Origin: Acanthosoma haemorrhoidale
Taxonomy: Eukaryota; Arthropoda; Insecta; Hemiptera; Acanthosomatidae
Length of the DNA stretch: 64,000 bases
Assembly (NCBI GenBank): GCA_930367205.1
Contig: OV884014.1
Span: 107,924,638-107,988,637, forward strand
Direction of reading: 5' to 3'
Part shown: positions 37,921 to 49,382 of the stretch, piece by piece
Layout: every line of letters starts with the position of its first letter
Numbering within the stretch: the stretch's first letter is position 1
Position numbers and translations under genes: made by a program
The notes under the pieces: model-generated
Seen by the model: the letters and a program-made list of their open reading frames with translations, nothing else
Databases searched by the model: none
What the model was told of the DNA's origin: nothing

Positions 37921-37927
37921 TATATAA
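37475..37927 (+). CDS. Truncated mariner-like transposase: DNA-binding part only, open frame
   Basis: The first ATG in context is at 37475 (AAACATGGCCG). The frame is uninterrupted to 37927. Residues 1-60 contain MAGVRLTFDERKSVLKWYF, YENINEVQRKW and LTIRRIRDKFEAEG, a DUF4817-type helix-turn-helix. Residues about 65-80 contain KDVHKQRSGRPVTV, a GRP-type linker. Residues about 90-120 contain LQQFTRSPQKSVRQCARETG and VSRSSVRRIL, the second helix-turn-helix. The last 38 residues are translated from the internal junction and right inverted repeat and are not transposase. The catalytic DDE/D core is absent, so it cannot cut DNA. If expressed, it could still bind element ends. Expression is unproven; I would treat it as a transposon-derived ORF, possibly silent. 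Confidence 0.7.
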   Translation: MAGVRLTFDERKSVLKWYFKYENINEVQRKWRNVYQTEPPTPLTIRRIRDKFEAEGCVKDVHKQRSGRPVTVTSPFNSHLVLQQFTRSPQKSVRQCARETGVSRSSVRRILISLSWTLSYTFAKIKQLRQLVCKLWTVNQWIHFFGPLCI

Positions 37928-39168
37928 TCAATAACCTATACTATGTCAAAAACTAAAAATAATGCTTAAATATGGCAGCATAGCAACTAGTCTTATGATT
38001 CAACTTATACGCACATGGAAGATATGATACAGACATCCCTATTATCTGATTTTCCCATGTCATGTCATATCATTAAACACTTTTTCTTTCTTTGACTCAA
38101 TTGTGTTAAGATGTAGTACACATATAATAAAATACAGTGACTAAATTTCAATTATGCAAAAACGTTGCAATTATGAAACATGCACAGTCATGCATGTCCT
38201 TGGGAGTGAGCGCGCATGTTCTCACCCACTAAGGAAGAGAATGGTACATTGAACACTTTCCGAATCCTTCGAAGGAAATCATTTAATATATTTATGATAT
38301 TTTAAATGTTTGCATTATAATTAATTATTTATCACAATTATATGTGTATGTTGAGGCTCAATTGTCAGCTATCCATTTATCGGCAAATCAAATTGGCTAC
38401 CACATTTTTTTTTTACTTTTGCGTAAAGAAAAAAAAATAGTATGTAAGACGGTGAACATAATCTAAGAAATAAATTTTGCAGGACAATTACAAAATCTAT
38501 AAGTTGGCTTTCATGGAGGGTAACTATATTCGGGTTGGCTGCACAGCTGACTGCACAGCAAACCTACTTCGAGGTCTTGTCCACGAGCGTTCTTGATTTT
38601 CCCAACTCTAATTTCAGAGGCAATAGTATCCCTTCTTTAGCCGTACCACCGTTCAACATCCAAGCCGCTTCACATAGGCCCCCAGCACTGCCTACGGTTT
38701 CACTTATACAGAAGATATTTAAATGCAGTGGTTAAGAAATGATGTTGACAGTGGGGCTTGTCCTGCAACAAAAACCGTCAAGACTTCCTCAAAGAACGAT
38801 CCCTAAAATTATGCTTGAGTGAAGTAAAGCAGATTTTAACACCCGAGGCCACTGATCGTGATCATCGATGGACTACATACGACATAACCGCTCTTCTCTC
38901 CAGCCCTAGGTTATTTTCCGGTAGTAATTACAACTTTCACTCGTGGTAAGCAATAATACAAAGCCATTGCACAAGAACCACTACACTGGAAGCTGGGCCT
39001 ATCGACCCTAGCCACTGGCTTCCAGTGCTTCCTGCCAACGGACAATCTTTCTTTGCGCAATTTCCGGTATGAAGAATGTACGCTGCACGATATCAACATG
39101 CAATCAATGATCCGTAATTGTAGCTTCACAACACTGACAATTACTTTGTGATTGAAGACACCTCAACT
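37923..39168. other. No gene recognised
   Basis: Open frames at 38535-38735 and 38758-38949 (+) and 38911-39129 (-) lie in a slightly GC-richer stretch but show no domain I know. Since an RT-like scrap follows at 39172, part of this may be older LINE sequence. Confidence 0.4.
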
Positions 39169-39171
39169 GAT

Positions 39172-39237
39172 AGGGGTCCTTCAGGGATAGATTAGTCCTA
39201 TACTATTTAATACATTCTACCGTGGCATAAATATGAA
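39172..39237 (+). pseudogene. Possible RT motif scrap
   Basis: One frame reads GVLQG, a stop, then ISPILFNTFY. It resembles the RT palm segment G(V)PQGS.LSP.LFN.Y found in many LINEs. It is only about 20 codons and already holds a stop; no flanking RT motifs or ends could be found. Confidence 0.35.
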
Positions 39238-39239
39238 CT

Positions 39240-40504
39240 ATAACTTAAATGTAAAACTACATTACTTTTGTTATCGACCTTAAACCACTGTGACAAGACT
39301 GTGCCTCATGTGTGCTCTTCAGCACAGGTTCTTACAAACTAATAATTCATTTTTACTTCAGGTGGCAACAGCATCAATTTAGCGAATGCGCTATCTGATT
39401 AAATCTGCAGCCAGAACTCGTCAGATCAGCATGTTGGAATTTTCGTTTTTTTATCACAATACTCATAAAAAAAACACTTGGCTCGCCTGAAATGTGGTAA
39501 ATGCGACTATTTCTCAGTACAGAGCAAGACAAGCAACTCGGAGAAGTAGCCAGGTACTTAGACTGTAGATGGCACTTGGGCGACTGGAAAGTAAGTGCGA
39601 GAGAGAAACCCCCTGACCCACTAACGGCCACTAAATCCCACAGGAGCGATAGTCCGGACATAAAAATAGCGATAAAGGCACCATCTTCTCTTCTTATTGT
39701 CTCATATATCCTATTGTCCTTCCTTCAAGAAGTCAATCCCTGTGTCTGTCAGGCAATCCATCTGAAATTTTAGAGTTTTCCGCATAAAGAAAATAGGAAA
39801 AACTTCAGAATATTACGCCCTCTTTCAAAGTTGAAAGTCTATTTAAGATTTTCACAGGGTTAAGGTAACGCTATTAATGTCACTCAGTAATAATAGTAAA
39901 GACATATACATAAAAGAAATGAATGAAAAAAAAAAAAAAATTTATACTGGGATATTGCCTCCAAAGGATGTCTTTCAAAAGATACGATTTACTGAATAAT
40001 ACATTTTAGCTTAAATAAAAGTTGTGAGGCAACTGATGTATGGATTCACTAATTAGATTTAAAAAAGCCTTTCAACTATTGACTAGCACCATCTGTGAAT
40101 GGACAGGCAGAACTTTGGCAAAGGAGGAAGCCTGGCTGAAAGGTGCTTGAAAGGGCACATGGACTTGAAAGACTTACAAGAGAGGACTTTCTAAAACGGT
40201 TCGGAATATCCCTATCTTGGAATAGCCGAGTAACACTTGGCAGTAGGAGGTGGGGATGGATATCCCTTACATGGGGTCCTGTAGTCCTTTGTGCCCGCTT
40301 TTTTCTTTCTAAAAGCTTTTTGGTTTTTTTTACAAAAGCATCCCACCGTTGGTATTTGCTTGCTGAGTCGGTATAGGTGTTGAGAAGGAATATTTGTTGA
40401 GCCAGTAAATAATGCCAGGACGGTTTGGCTAAACGAGGGAAAATCGTAGTTAATTTTAGCGCTGGTAAAAATCCCATACTAATTACTGAAGGACGTTGAG
40501 GGTA
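39240..40504. other. No gene recognised
   Basis: The 168-codon open frame 40076-40582 (-) overlaps a tRNA-like repeat and has no family motif, so it is not called as a gene. Confidence 0.45.
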
Positions 40505-40507
40505 TTG

Positions 40508-40592
40508 GGCAATGGTGCAGTAGTTCAGTAGAGTGAGCACTCGACCGCATATATTGGGGAGGTCCCAGGTTCGAGTCCTCATCCTGACAGTA
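40508..40592 (+). repeat. tRNA-derived SINE head or tRNA pseudogene
   Basis: An A-box-like TAGTTCAGTAGAGTGAGC is followed, about 34 bases later, by a perfect B box GGTTCGAGTCC. This is the internal promoter arrangement of RNA polymerase III in tRNAs and tRNA-derived SINEs. The T stem pairs only partly and the anticodon arm does not fold, so it is not a functional tRNA. A TSD and 3' tail were not recognised. Confidence 0.6.
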
Positions 40593-40594
40593 TA

Positions 40595-42296
40595 TTAGTC
40601 ATTTCCCTTGTTATTAATAATGAGGAAATATATTCTGCACTATTCCAACTTAGATTTCTGTAGTTAGACCTGGAAACCCTCTATGTATTAAGACACATCC
40701 TTATTTGTCTTGAATACCGCAAACATTTTCACACTGAATACTTCTTATAATAACAACAATCATAAAAGAAACAAGACCTCGATGAGTTTTGGTGAATATA
40801 AAGTAATTTAGAAAGTGTTTGGAGCAAACATGACTGGCCTTTCTTTATAATAACCCCTTCAAGAATCTACCATCTCGTTCAAAGGCAGAAGCCCCAAGAG
40901 GTCGATGACTCGTAGTCCACGGTGGCTATGGAACAGCTGGAGGGCGTGCTCTATCAGCTGCACCTCATCGCCTCATGGAGGATATGGTCATTGGCGCTCG
41001 TGCCATGATCCATCATGGTAGGGCAGCAGATGGCATGATCAAGAGGTCATGTGGTGCGTGCGCTATAGTCATTTATCTTTCTAGGCACTTTTCACCTTCT
41101 GTAATTGTACAAGACTACACAAACAATCTATCATGTAATATATTTCGATTCAACCGACTCTTCCGTAGGTTTTGCACTGTTTTTTTTTTCCATTTTATTT
41201 TTCATAAGCCGGCATAATCTAACAAATAAAGTTTGCAGCACAATTCATTCAAGCCGAGTTTATAAAGACTTAAGTTTATATTACTTTGTTGTCGATATTT
41301 CAGGAATTGTCAGGCATTCATTCACCAGCAGGCAAAAATGCCATAAAAAAAGAATTGGACAATATAAAAACTATGTAAATGACGAGGGACACAGCCGATC
41401 TGAAATAATCAAGGAATATTCCTTCGTTATGGTTCATGTTGTCATAATTTATATTTTATTATATTATACTATATTATATTAACTGGAAGTTTTTCCTCGG
41501 ATTTCCAGACAACTCTTAACCAGAATCCGATTTAAATTCAGAGAGGGGGAAATAAAAGGAAAATTCACTGACGTACTAGGTTTTTACAATAAAACCGGCG
41601 TAGTCTACTATATCCATTCATTAACCACACCTGTGACCTAAATAGTTTGATTTCCGCTTCTAGCTAGCTACAATGGACTGACAGACAGGAAGGCATGTTA
41701 GCCCCCGAACATAAAACCGGATGGCGAATATTGACCGCAAGTAGCAGGCATACTTCCGATGGTGTATGGTTGTCACCAATCCCCTCTCACTGAGATACAT
41801 TAATTACAATAATTAATCAAGTGAGGACGCCTCATTATATCCGCCATTGTTTGCACCTAATGGGGAGTGTCTCATTAGCGAGCATTGCCCGCCAATACGA
41901 CAAAAGCCCATTTCATAAATTCCTGAGGCATTGCAATAAAACTGTTGTGAACGGGTGAAAGGGTCCCTGTCAATACGACCAGTTCACGCTTTTCAAATTA
42001 ATCGTCCAAATTTAAAACTCCTGCTTAAAATTTTCCTGTCCCAAAAACTCTGAGTCGAAAATAAATTGACTATTATCAAAAACTGACGTTACCATTAGCA
42101 TTAGGAGCCTCATGGTTCATAGGGAATATCAAAATTAAGAAAGAAAAATGTCAATATATCTTATTAAAACACACTGGCCTTATTATCACCACTAACGTTT
42201 AAGGAGACTTTAGCAAAAAGGATTCCAAATTAGATTCAGCAAAAGCCGAGCTTGAGCTTGGGTGACTGCTAGGGTGTAAGGAAGGAGTGGGGGGTT
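40595..42296. other. No gene recognised
   Basis: A GC-richer part near 40.9-41.06 kb has an open frame (MEDMVIGARAMIHHGRAADG) without a known domain. The rest is AT-rich. Confidence 0.4.
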
Positions 42297-42306
42297 ACTA
42301 AAGCTT

Positions 42307-42817
42307 AAATTTGATTCCTCTCCCAGTGTCTGAGACAGTACGGTACTTAGCCTTCCATCTCGGCAAAAGACTGACATGGAACCCACACCCGAGGCTAAAA
42401 ATACAAGAACTAAACAGACGATTTGGACAAATGTACAGACTACTTCAAAGGACGCCCCATCTCTCAATAGAAAATAAACTACTTATTTACAAAGTTATAC
42501 TTAAGCCAATCTGGACATACGGAATAGAGATATGGGGCACTGTAAAAACGTCGAAATCAAGCGCATCCAATCCTTTCAATCAAAAGTCCTGAGTTCAATA
42601 GTAAATGCCCCTTATTACGACAGCAACAAAACCCTTCATAATGATCTTAATATACCTTACATTCTCGAACTCATCCCTTCCAAGTTCATCAAATTCCATA
42701 GTAACCTACCCAACCACCCTAATCCCCTAGCACAGTCATTGCACTGCGCCACTCATCCCTATAATCCTCCTCGGAGACTAAAACGGCAGTGGCCTCGTGA
42801 CCTGCTATAAATAAGTG
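42307..42817 (+). mobile_element. J2 LINE fragment lacking 3' UTR but flanked by 10-bp repeats
   Basis: This copy spans IPLPVSETVRYLAFHLGKRL, QELNRRFGQMYRLLQR, the KPIWTYGIEIWGT motif, IQSFQSKVL, NAPYY and the terminal RRLKRQWPRDLL plus stop. A one-base loss near 42555 (CGAAATC versus CGAACATC) shifts the frame after EIWGT. J2 homology stops about ten bases after the stop codon, so the 3' UTR and tail are missing. ACTAAAGCTT stands directly before (42297-42306) and after (42818-42827) the fragment, as a TSD would. The left boundary matches that of the 35.1-kb copy. Confidence 0.82.
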
Positions 42818-42827
42818 ACTAAAGCTT

Positions 42828-43960
42828 CTCTGTGTATATGTTAACAGCAATAAAAATATTCAATTACTTCCCGCAAAGTGTCTAAAACCTAGTTTATTGA
42901 ATCGATAGCTGAGCCCCATTGTATTGTATATTATATATGCTATTTGACCTTTTAACTTTAAAACGATATTGTAATTGTAATCCTGCTTCGAATGCATCTG
43001 CGCATGCAGCACGAGGAGAACATTGTAAATAGTAAATTATAAAAAATGTTATTCAATCAAGGGGTTTTAGGGGAAAAAAAATATCAAAACGTCTTATTTG
43101 TTAGTTCAATGTACGATAAAAAGTTTCCTATAACAAATAGGATAATTAAAGGATATTTCCTAAAACACTTTGCTGGTATCAGAGGATTCACGGATACAAA
43201 AACCCTCGGCCAAGAAGTAGGAAACAATGAAGAGGAGAGAAAAAGAAAATGTAGGAGAGAGAAAATGTGGAGCAGCTGTCATCGCCCGTGGCCCTTCAAA
43301 CACTGATTTATCTCCACTGGGAGGGAGAAGAAAACTTTCCCTCATCCCTAATGACCATGTGGACCAGGAGATAGGACCAGCTCCAGGTATTTATTTTATA
43401 TATCTTTATGTATTATATATCTAGCTATCTACGAGCTCGTATTTAGTATTTAGTTGGCAGGGAGGCAAATACCTAACTGACATTCGATAAAGATACAAAC
43501 GAATCAACCAGGGTACATTGACAATTGTTTATTTATTTATTTATATCACTTGGGCAACTTAAGAACCAACTCTAATGGAAGATAATCGGATCGCGTCAAT
43601 ACTCTGAGGAAATATTTTATAACATCGATTAATTACGTTTTAAGGAGTTTTGGAAAATTATTTCCATGTCATCGTACGAAATTGAGAACGTTTACAGGTG
43701 AAACAAGATCATTCACTGATGTCAATTTCCAGGGGAGATAAACCAACTATTTTTAGGAAAACACCAAACTCGAAAAAGTCTAGCCCTTATTTTTTTTAGA
43801 TCGCGGCCCAAGCTGTTTAAATTCAATGTTATAATTGATAAAGGAAACTCCACGCTTTATATTATTCCTTCCATTTCTGTTTCATTAATTTTGTTTATTT
43901 ATGGACAGTGCAAAAAAAATCTAAAATGTAGCCATATAAAAATCCGGCGTCAATTCTCCT
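42828..43960. other. No gene recognised
   Basis: AT-rich, with purine-rich GAGAGAAAA motifs near 43220-43270 and ATTT repeats near 43510-43530. No coding evidence. Confidence 0.45.
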
Positions 43961-43964
43961 AGGT

Positions 43965-44030
43965 CTGAGCGGTAATTAATAAAATCCGATGGTGATTTTG
44001 CGGGTTCGTGTCCCGAGTGAGAACACAGCA
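43965..44030 (+). repeat. B-box-containing tRNA-like scrap
   Basis: GCGGGTTCGTGTCCCG contains a B-box-like core with flanks that pair as a T stem (CGGG/CCCG). Upstream, GGTCTGAGCGGTAATTAA is only a poor A box. Probably a SINE remnant. Confidence 0.4.
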
Positions 44031-44140
44031 AGACAGGAGGCGCCTCGCACCATTAATCAGCCCCTGTTGTTCTCGGACAGGAGTTGCTGGCTTGGCTGTT
44101 TATTGTCTCAACTCTAACATTATGTATGGACACCGTCGAT

Positions 44141-44142
<2 letters not shown>

Positions 44143-44198
<56 letters not shown>
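44143..44198. repeat. (AT)n microsatellite
   Basis: About 27 uninterrupted AT dinucleotides. It produces Tyr/Ile-rich open frames on both strands that are not genes. Confidence 0.97.
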
Positions 44199-44199
<1 letters not shown>

Positions 44200-44202
<3 letters not shown>

Positions 44203-45775
44203 CTAGCAGTAGTGAAACAATTCAGTATGTAGGGGTGACATGTAAATGACATACTGCTCGGACAACAGGTGGTTCTCATATTCTCTCCTTCGCAAGAACG
44301 TGTACAGCATGTCTTATGTAGATTCTGCTTCGTGCAATAGAGGAACATGTATGCATTATTGGCATATCAATATGTGAAAGGAAAATACTATCGTATTTTA
44401 TATCAGTTTTACCAAAGAAGTAAAATTTGCCGAAATGGTTTGTGAAATTCAAAAAGGATCCAATTGATCAAATAACAAATTATATGTTTTTTATTAAGGC
44501 AATTTATAAGTCCTGAAGATGCTTGAGAATTAAATAAATAAATTTGTGGAGACATTGTAAAACACAATAACTCCACAAACCGTGCTGTCTTATTTGACTT
44601 TTCATTGGAGAGTACTGGAGTATTTAGGACATTGGTGTACTTAGTGATGAGTAATAGTTACAGCTACTGTAATAAATAAAATATGTCTACTTGGACTCCA
44701 TTAGTAGAAGACTGCATTCCACCTCGAGTGCATCTGTGGACGACTGGTCCGTTCATGCGTGCCTTATCTCGCCTAGGACAAGCCCTGAGTCACTTGTACA
44801 TTCTTGAGTAGACCTTCTGTGGAAGTGTTCAAGACTGGTACATTAGCATGGACTCTCTTATCAGTGCTTATGTCACAATCTGATATCCTAACCATTAACT
44901 CCAATGGTCATTCAACGTGACTCCTAATCCCCATGGAGAATATGATTCCATTCTCTTGGCTCTCCTAATGCCATCATCATCAGTATTCGGCCCTCAACAC
45001 GGTCATGCTTTCACCTCTCCAATTCTGCCATTATAATAAAAAATAATGTAATAGTATAACCTATTAATCACATGATAATTAAAATCATTTAACAAAAGTT
45101 TCATTCCTTTGTGTATTAAAGGACTCTTGTTTGACGTAGACGAAATTTTGATCGTAAATGAGTAATATCTGAAATTTAACAAGTATAAGAGGGGAGGGTT
45201 TAATTGAGGGAAACACCCAAGACCTTAACCGATGTACCACACCCATGTTGTCAATTTAAACACTAACGCCCCACTGGAGTATTTAAACAGCCATATAGAG
45301 CAGACAAAAGTATGTTGCACTGAGCGATGCACCTTGATGAACTCCCTCGCTCCGGTGGCGAGAGGAAATAGCCCTTAGAATTAATGAGGCGAGAGCATCC
45401 TGCGCAAGTGGGGCCTAGATCGATTAGGGACAGGCATCAGGTAATTTACTGGACCTTAATAGGATCTGTAATCTACAGATTGTTATCTCAGGTCAATAAT
45501 CTATACATGATGTTTCCTCCCGTGCTGTCAGTAATCTTTTTCATACAACTGTTTGAGGTAACATTTTGATAGGAGGTCCCACACAATTTTCTTTTTCTAT
45601 TAAATAGTATATAACCTAAAATGAGACTTTACTTTAGGAAAAATAAGAAAATCTTTAAACATGTTTGGCAAATATTATCTTTGTAGGCTGGTTCTCTACA
45701 TGCAATTGAAAAATTGATATAATTATTATTACAAGTGGAATAGATTAAATATGTTCATTTATTCATCATCTACTC
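44200..45775. other. No gene recognised
   Basis: No supported feature. The open frame 45384-45569 has no recognisable domain. Confidence 0.45.
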
Positions 45776-45777
45776 AT

Positions 45778-45791
45778 TATATATATATATA

Positions 45792-45854
<63 letters not shown>

Positions 45855-45855
45855 A
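45778..45855. repeat. Interrupted (AT)n microsatellite
   Basis: AT dinucleotides with GTATATATACAT interruptions at both sides, arranged near-symmetrically (TATAATGTATATATAC at left, GTATATATAATGA at right). It lies about 40 bases before the Merlin element. Confidence 0.92.
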
Positions 45856-45896
45856 TGAGATTAATTTATTCATATTAGGGGATGTGGAGAAATATA

Positions 45897-47003
45897 GGGT
45901 ATTTTTAGGAATAAGGAACCCGCTAATATCTAGCATTGTTTTGGTTATTTTACCACCTTTGACCTTTCCTGTAATCTTTTTATCTATATTTATGTTTACC
46001 TTGACACGTCTTAGTGAACCTTGGTACCTGATAATATTTCAGTTCAGTTTTGTGATTTAGCTGCTGAAGTAGATACGAAGGATAAAACGGTTTTGTTACT
46101 TTAACCTAAGGGGGTATTGCGTAGTGAAAAAATGTGTTCTAATCGCCATCAAATGAAGCTTTATCCAGGCGAAAAGGATAGATGGAGATGCAACGTGAGA
46201 GGCTGTAAAGAAACCTTTGGATTGAGAAAAGGAACATTTTTGAAAAACACTAATTTGCCCATTAATAAATTTGTTATTTTGCTATAGTGCATTCTACAAA
46301 AGAATATACATCTACTAAATTTTGTCAAGAGGAACTAGGATTAGCAACCGATACTATTACAGATTGGAAAAGTATGTTTCGAGAAGTTGAGATCAGAGGG
46401 CCAGGGAAAACAGTTACGAATCGAGTTTTTCTCGGAGCAAAAATCACGTTGGTAGAATTTATCCTAATCAATGGGTCTTCGGAGGTGTTTTTCGGAAAGA
46501 TAAGCAATGCTTCATGTATTGCGTGCCAGGCCGTACATCGGAAACACTACTGAAAACAATATCAGAATGTATTCATCCCGGTACAACCATTATATCTGAC
46601 ATGTGGGCATCCTACACCCGCATTATTGACATGCCACGAATGAATTACCAGCATTGTACTGTGAATCATTCACAAAATTTCGTAGATCCCACCAATGGTA
46701 GTCATACACAACGAATTGAATCGTTATTGGCACAAGCAAAGGCAAGAAACAAAAAAGAACATGGTATAAGAAGAAGTTTGATAGACTCATGTTTGTGTGA
46801 ATTTTTATGTCACAACAGAAATAGTGGTAATAATTTGTTGAATCAATTAGTAAATGACATTGTAAATTTTTGGCCACCAGAATAAATATGTTCAAACACT
46901 AAAACATCTTTTACTAAACAGTTTCCCTGAACCATTCGTTTACAGATAATAGACTAGAGAATTTATTAAAACCCATCAGGGGTCCCTATCCCCAAAAATA
47001 CCC
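45897..47003 (+). mobile_element. Merlin-superfamily DNA transposon (1107 bp) with 8-bp TSD
   Basis: The ends are imperfect inverted repeats: GGGTATTTTTAGGAATAAGG then AACCC at left, and GGGTATTTTTGGGGATAGGG then ACCCC when the right end is read on the opposite strand. An exact 8-bp direct repeat, GAAATATA, stands at 45889-45896 and 47004-47011. Merlin elements, the animal relatives of bacterial IS1016/IS1595, make 8-9 bp duplications. The single internal gene is an IS1595-type transposase (see 46132-46885). The whole element is present, with both ends and TSD, but its gene is dead. Confidence 0.92.
46132..46885 (+). pseudogene. Merlin / IS1595-type transposase, frameshifted
   Basis: From the ATG at 46132 the first frame gives MCSNRHQMKLYPG and WRCNVRGCKETFGLRKGTFL, a zinc-ribbon-like region with Cys and His pairs, then stops at 46285. 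A frame starting near 46287 gives STKFCQEELGLATDTITDWK and FREVEIRGPGKTV. A third frame gives NHVGRIYPNQWVFGGVF, then CVPGRTSETLLKTI, IISDMWASYTRI, NHSQNFVDP, HTQRIESLLAQAK and ends at the TAA at 46883. In the family the DDE triad is the Asp of a IDES motif, the Asp of SDMW.SY and the Glu of TQRIE. The second and third are present. The first reads Y-E-S where D-E-S is expected (about 46416-46424), so a catalytic residue is lost too. At least two frameshifts and one active-site change make it inactive. Confidence 0.9.
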
Positions 47004-47100
47004 GAAATATATTTACATAGTTGCCTTTGCTGGTTGATTTCATTCACGTATTCATTAGTGGTCTTCGAAAACTCCATTCTCCTCATTTAACTACTGTACT

Positions 47101-47364
47101 CTCTTGAGTGTTAGATACAACAGTCTCTTGAGTGTTAGATACAACAGTCTCTTGAGTGTTAGATACAACAGTCTCTTGAATGTTAGATACAACAGTCTCT
47201 TGAGTGTTAGATACAACAGTCTCTTGAGTGTTAGATACAACAGTCTCTTGAGTGTTAGATACAACAGTCTCTTGGGTGTTACATACAACAGTCTCTTGAG
47301 TGTTAGATACAACAGTCTCTTGAGTGTTAGATACAACAGTCTCTTGAGTGTTAGATACAACAGT
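47101..47364. repeat. 24-bp tandem array, 11 units
   Basis: The unit CTCTTGAGTGTTAGATACAA plus CAGT is repeated eleven times. Unit 4 has TTGAATG, and unit 8 has TTGGGTG with ACATAC; the others look identical. Because 24 is a multiple of three and the unit lacks stops in three frames, long octapeptide-repeat frames appear on both strands (for example SNTQETVV and YLTLKRLL on -, RYNSLLSV on +). These are expected by chance and not evidence for a protein. The array lies about 100 bases after the Merlin element. Confidence 0.97.
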
Positions 47365-47379
47365 CTTATGTCTGAATAC

Positions 47380-49380
47380 CAAATGTGTTCTATCTAGTCC
47401 TTGGACAATGGATTCAACAAGGCACAAATATCTGAAACCCCACCCGACTAGTCTAGACCCCAAGTGTCATGTCATGGTCTCAAAAATTAATTTAATACGC
47501 TTTGAAATCAAATATATGTAACATGAATTTAAAATATTACTAAAATATATACATATTGCATGTGGTAATTATATTTTATTTTTTTGTTTCTCCGGATAAA
47601 TTTTAACGATGTGACTTGGAGTATCAGTTATAATTAGCCTTGGCATGATAAAAAAAAAAGATAAAATTATAAATGAAGAAGCTAAGGCAGAGATAGTTTG
47701 GTAATTGGGGCGAAGGCATGTTACCTCAGTGTCGCCTTATTAGCAGACGGGACATGGCGTTTCGAGACTCACATCCTGAGGTGCATTCTTGAATCCACAT
47801 TTACTCTTAAAAAATTCTCAGGCATTGAGTAGATCTCGGAGCCGCTTTCCATTAATATTCAACCCCCAAGTCCATGTTACTTTGAGGGAATGTTAAATAG
47901 TCGGGACGTATCTTCCCTCGGGAGTGGGACCACAGTACATAGAATAGAATATATAGAACTATCCTTGCACTACCTGACTAAGCTTTACAAGAACCTGGGA
48001 TCAAAGGGCATCAGCAAAACTATGACAATTAAACTTTTAAAATATATTAGAGATAGTCAAAGAATATTACATATGTACGTTGAAAATTTAATTTTCTACA
48101 GGATAAATGAAAACAGCGACTACATTAAACATGTAGAAGATTAAAATTTAGCAAAGCAGAACTATTTTCAATCCTTACCTTAGTGCATTTTAACCAACAC
48201 TTTATTACAGGACTTAAGCCTCGAGCATAAACATACCCTGCTTCAAAGTACAGCCTCGACCCCCGTACTGGGCAATAACCTGTCACTTTACCGCTAAAGT
48301 GGAGCAGCCAAGGAATAAGAATGTTCTAGAAACTCAAGCGGAATTCTACTTCTTGTGGGAATTCGGTCTTGGATAATTGCCCCAGACCATCGGAGAGTCT
48401 TCGCTTTCGTCATTAGCTCTTAGGCTCATGCACTCAATGCTCTTCTATTTTCATATCTAGCGGCACAAATTGATTCCGAGAGCTCATTTGAGAAAAAGGA
48501 AAAAAAACAAGGGAAGGTTAATTGAAGGTTGTTGAGGCCTTCATAATGACTTTGCGCTATAAGTAAATTCAGTCATGAATGCCTTACATCTTGAAAGCCC
48601 CTTTTCTTGGTATACTATCATTCTCAAAACCACTGCGGGTAATATTGTCATTTTTTCTATTCAATACCGAGTGGTGGCTACGGCCGCTGGTTTAGAATCG
48701 TTCATATGTCACAGTAAATAGTCTAAAAGTGACCAAAACTACCTTTTATGGTCCCAAGTCGTGACCACGTGACCTAATCTGTGTGAAATAGGTACTAGAA
48801 CAGGGTTCGCTGAGCAAAGATTGGGACAGGGTAGGCCACAAATAAAATAATTATAAAAATATCTAACATTTTCCTTACACTCTCACATTGGAATCCATTA
48901 TCGAACTATTCTAACCAGAAATTGGTTTAACCATTTCCACATTTCTACTGGCCATCAAGTCCCTTCGTTTAGCCTATACTCCTTAACCATTTCCCACTTG
49001 ACCCTAACCGCAGGCTAGAACCATTTTGCTCACACTAATTAACAGTCTCATTTTACAATCTTCTTTAGTGAACAACAGTGTTGTGGCCACCTCTTAATTA
49101 TGAATAATTATAAGTTCCCCTCTTCCCGTATCAGACCTTGTATCTATGTCGTCAAATGAATATCAGAAAATATGTATCTTTGTTTCAATATGTTTAATAA
49201 AGGTTATGACGTCCGTGAGAGTGGGGGTGGAGCTAGTGAGGGAAAACCGAATTACCATAACGAACCGGACCGTCACTTGGAACACTACTCTCTCCTCTCT
49301 CTCTGCACTGGCGCTTGCTGCTCTACTGAAACCATGGTCTTCTCATTCAACTACCTCTGCATCTCTCTTTCCTAGCCTCG
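47380..49380. other. No gene recognised
   Basis: No domain found. On the minus strand at 48240-48300, TTTAGCGGTAAAGTGACAGG resembles an A box, but there is no good B box. Confidence 0.4.
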
Positions 49381-49382
49381 CT

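Noticed and set aside
40508..40580. Functional tRNA gene
   Set aside because: A and B boxes are good, but the T stem pairs only three bases and the anticodon arm does not fold.
40076..40582. 168-codon open frame on the minus strand
   Set aside because: No domain, and it overlaps a tRNA-like repeat at 40508-40592. One frame of this length is plausible by chance in 64 kb.
44008..44348. Tyr/Ile-repeat open frames on both strands
   Set aside because: Produced by the AT microsatellite.
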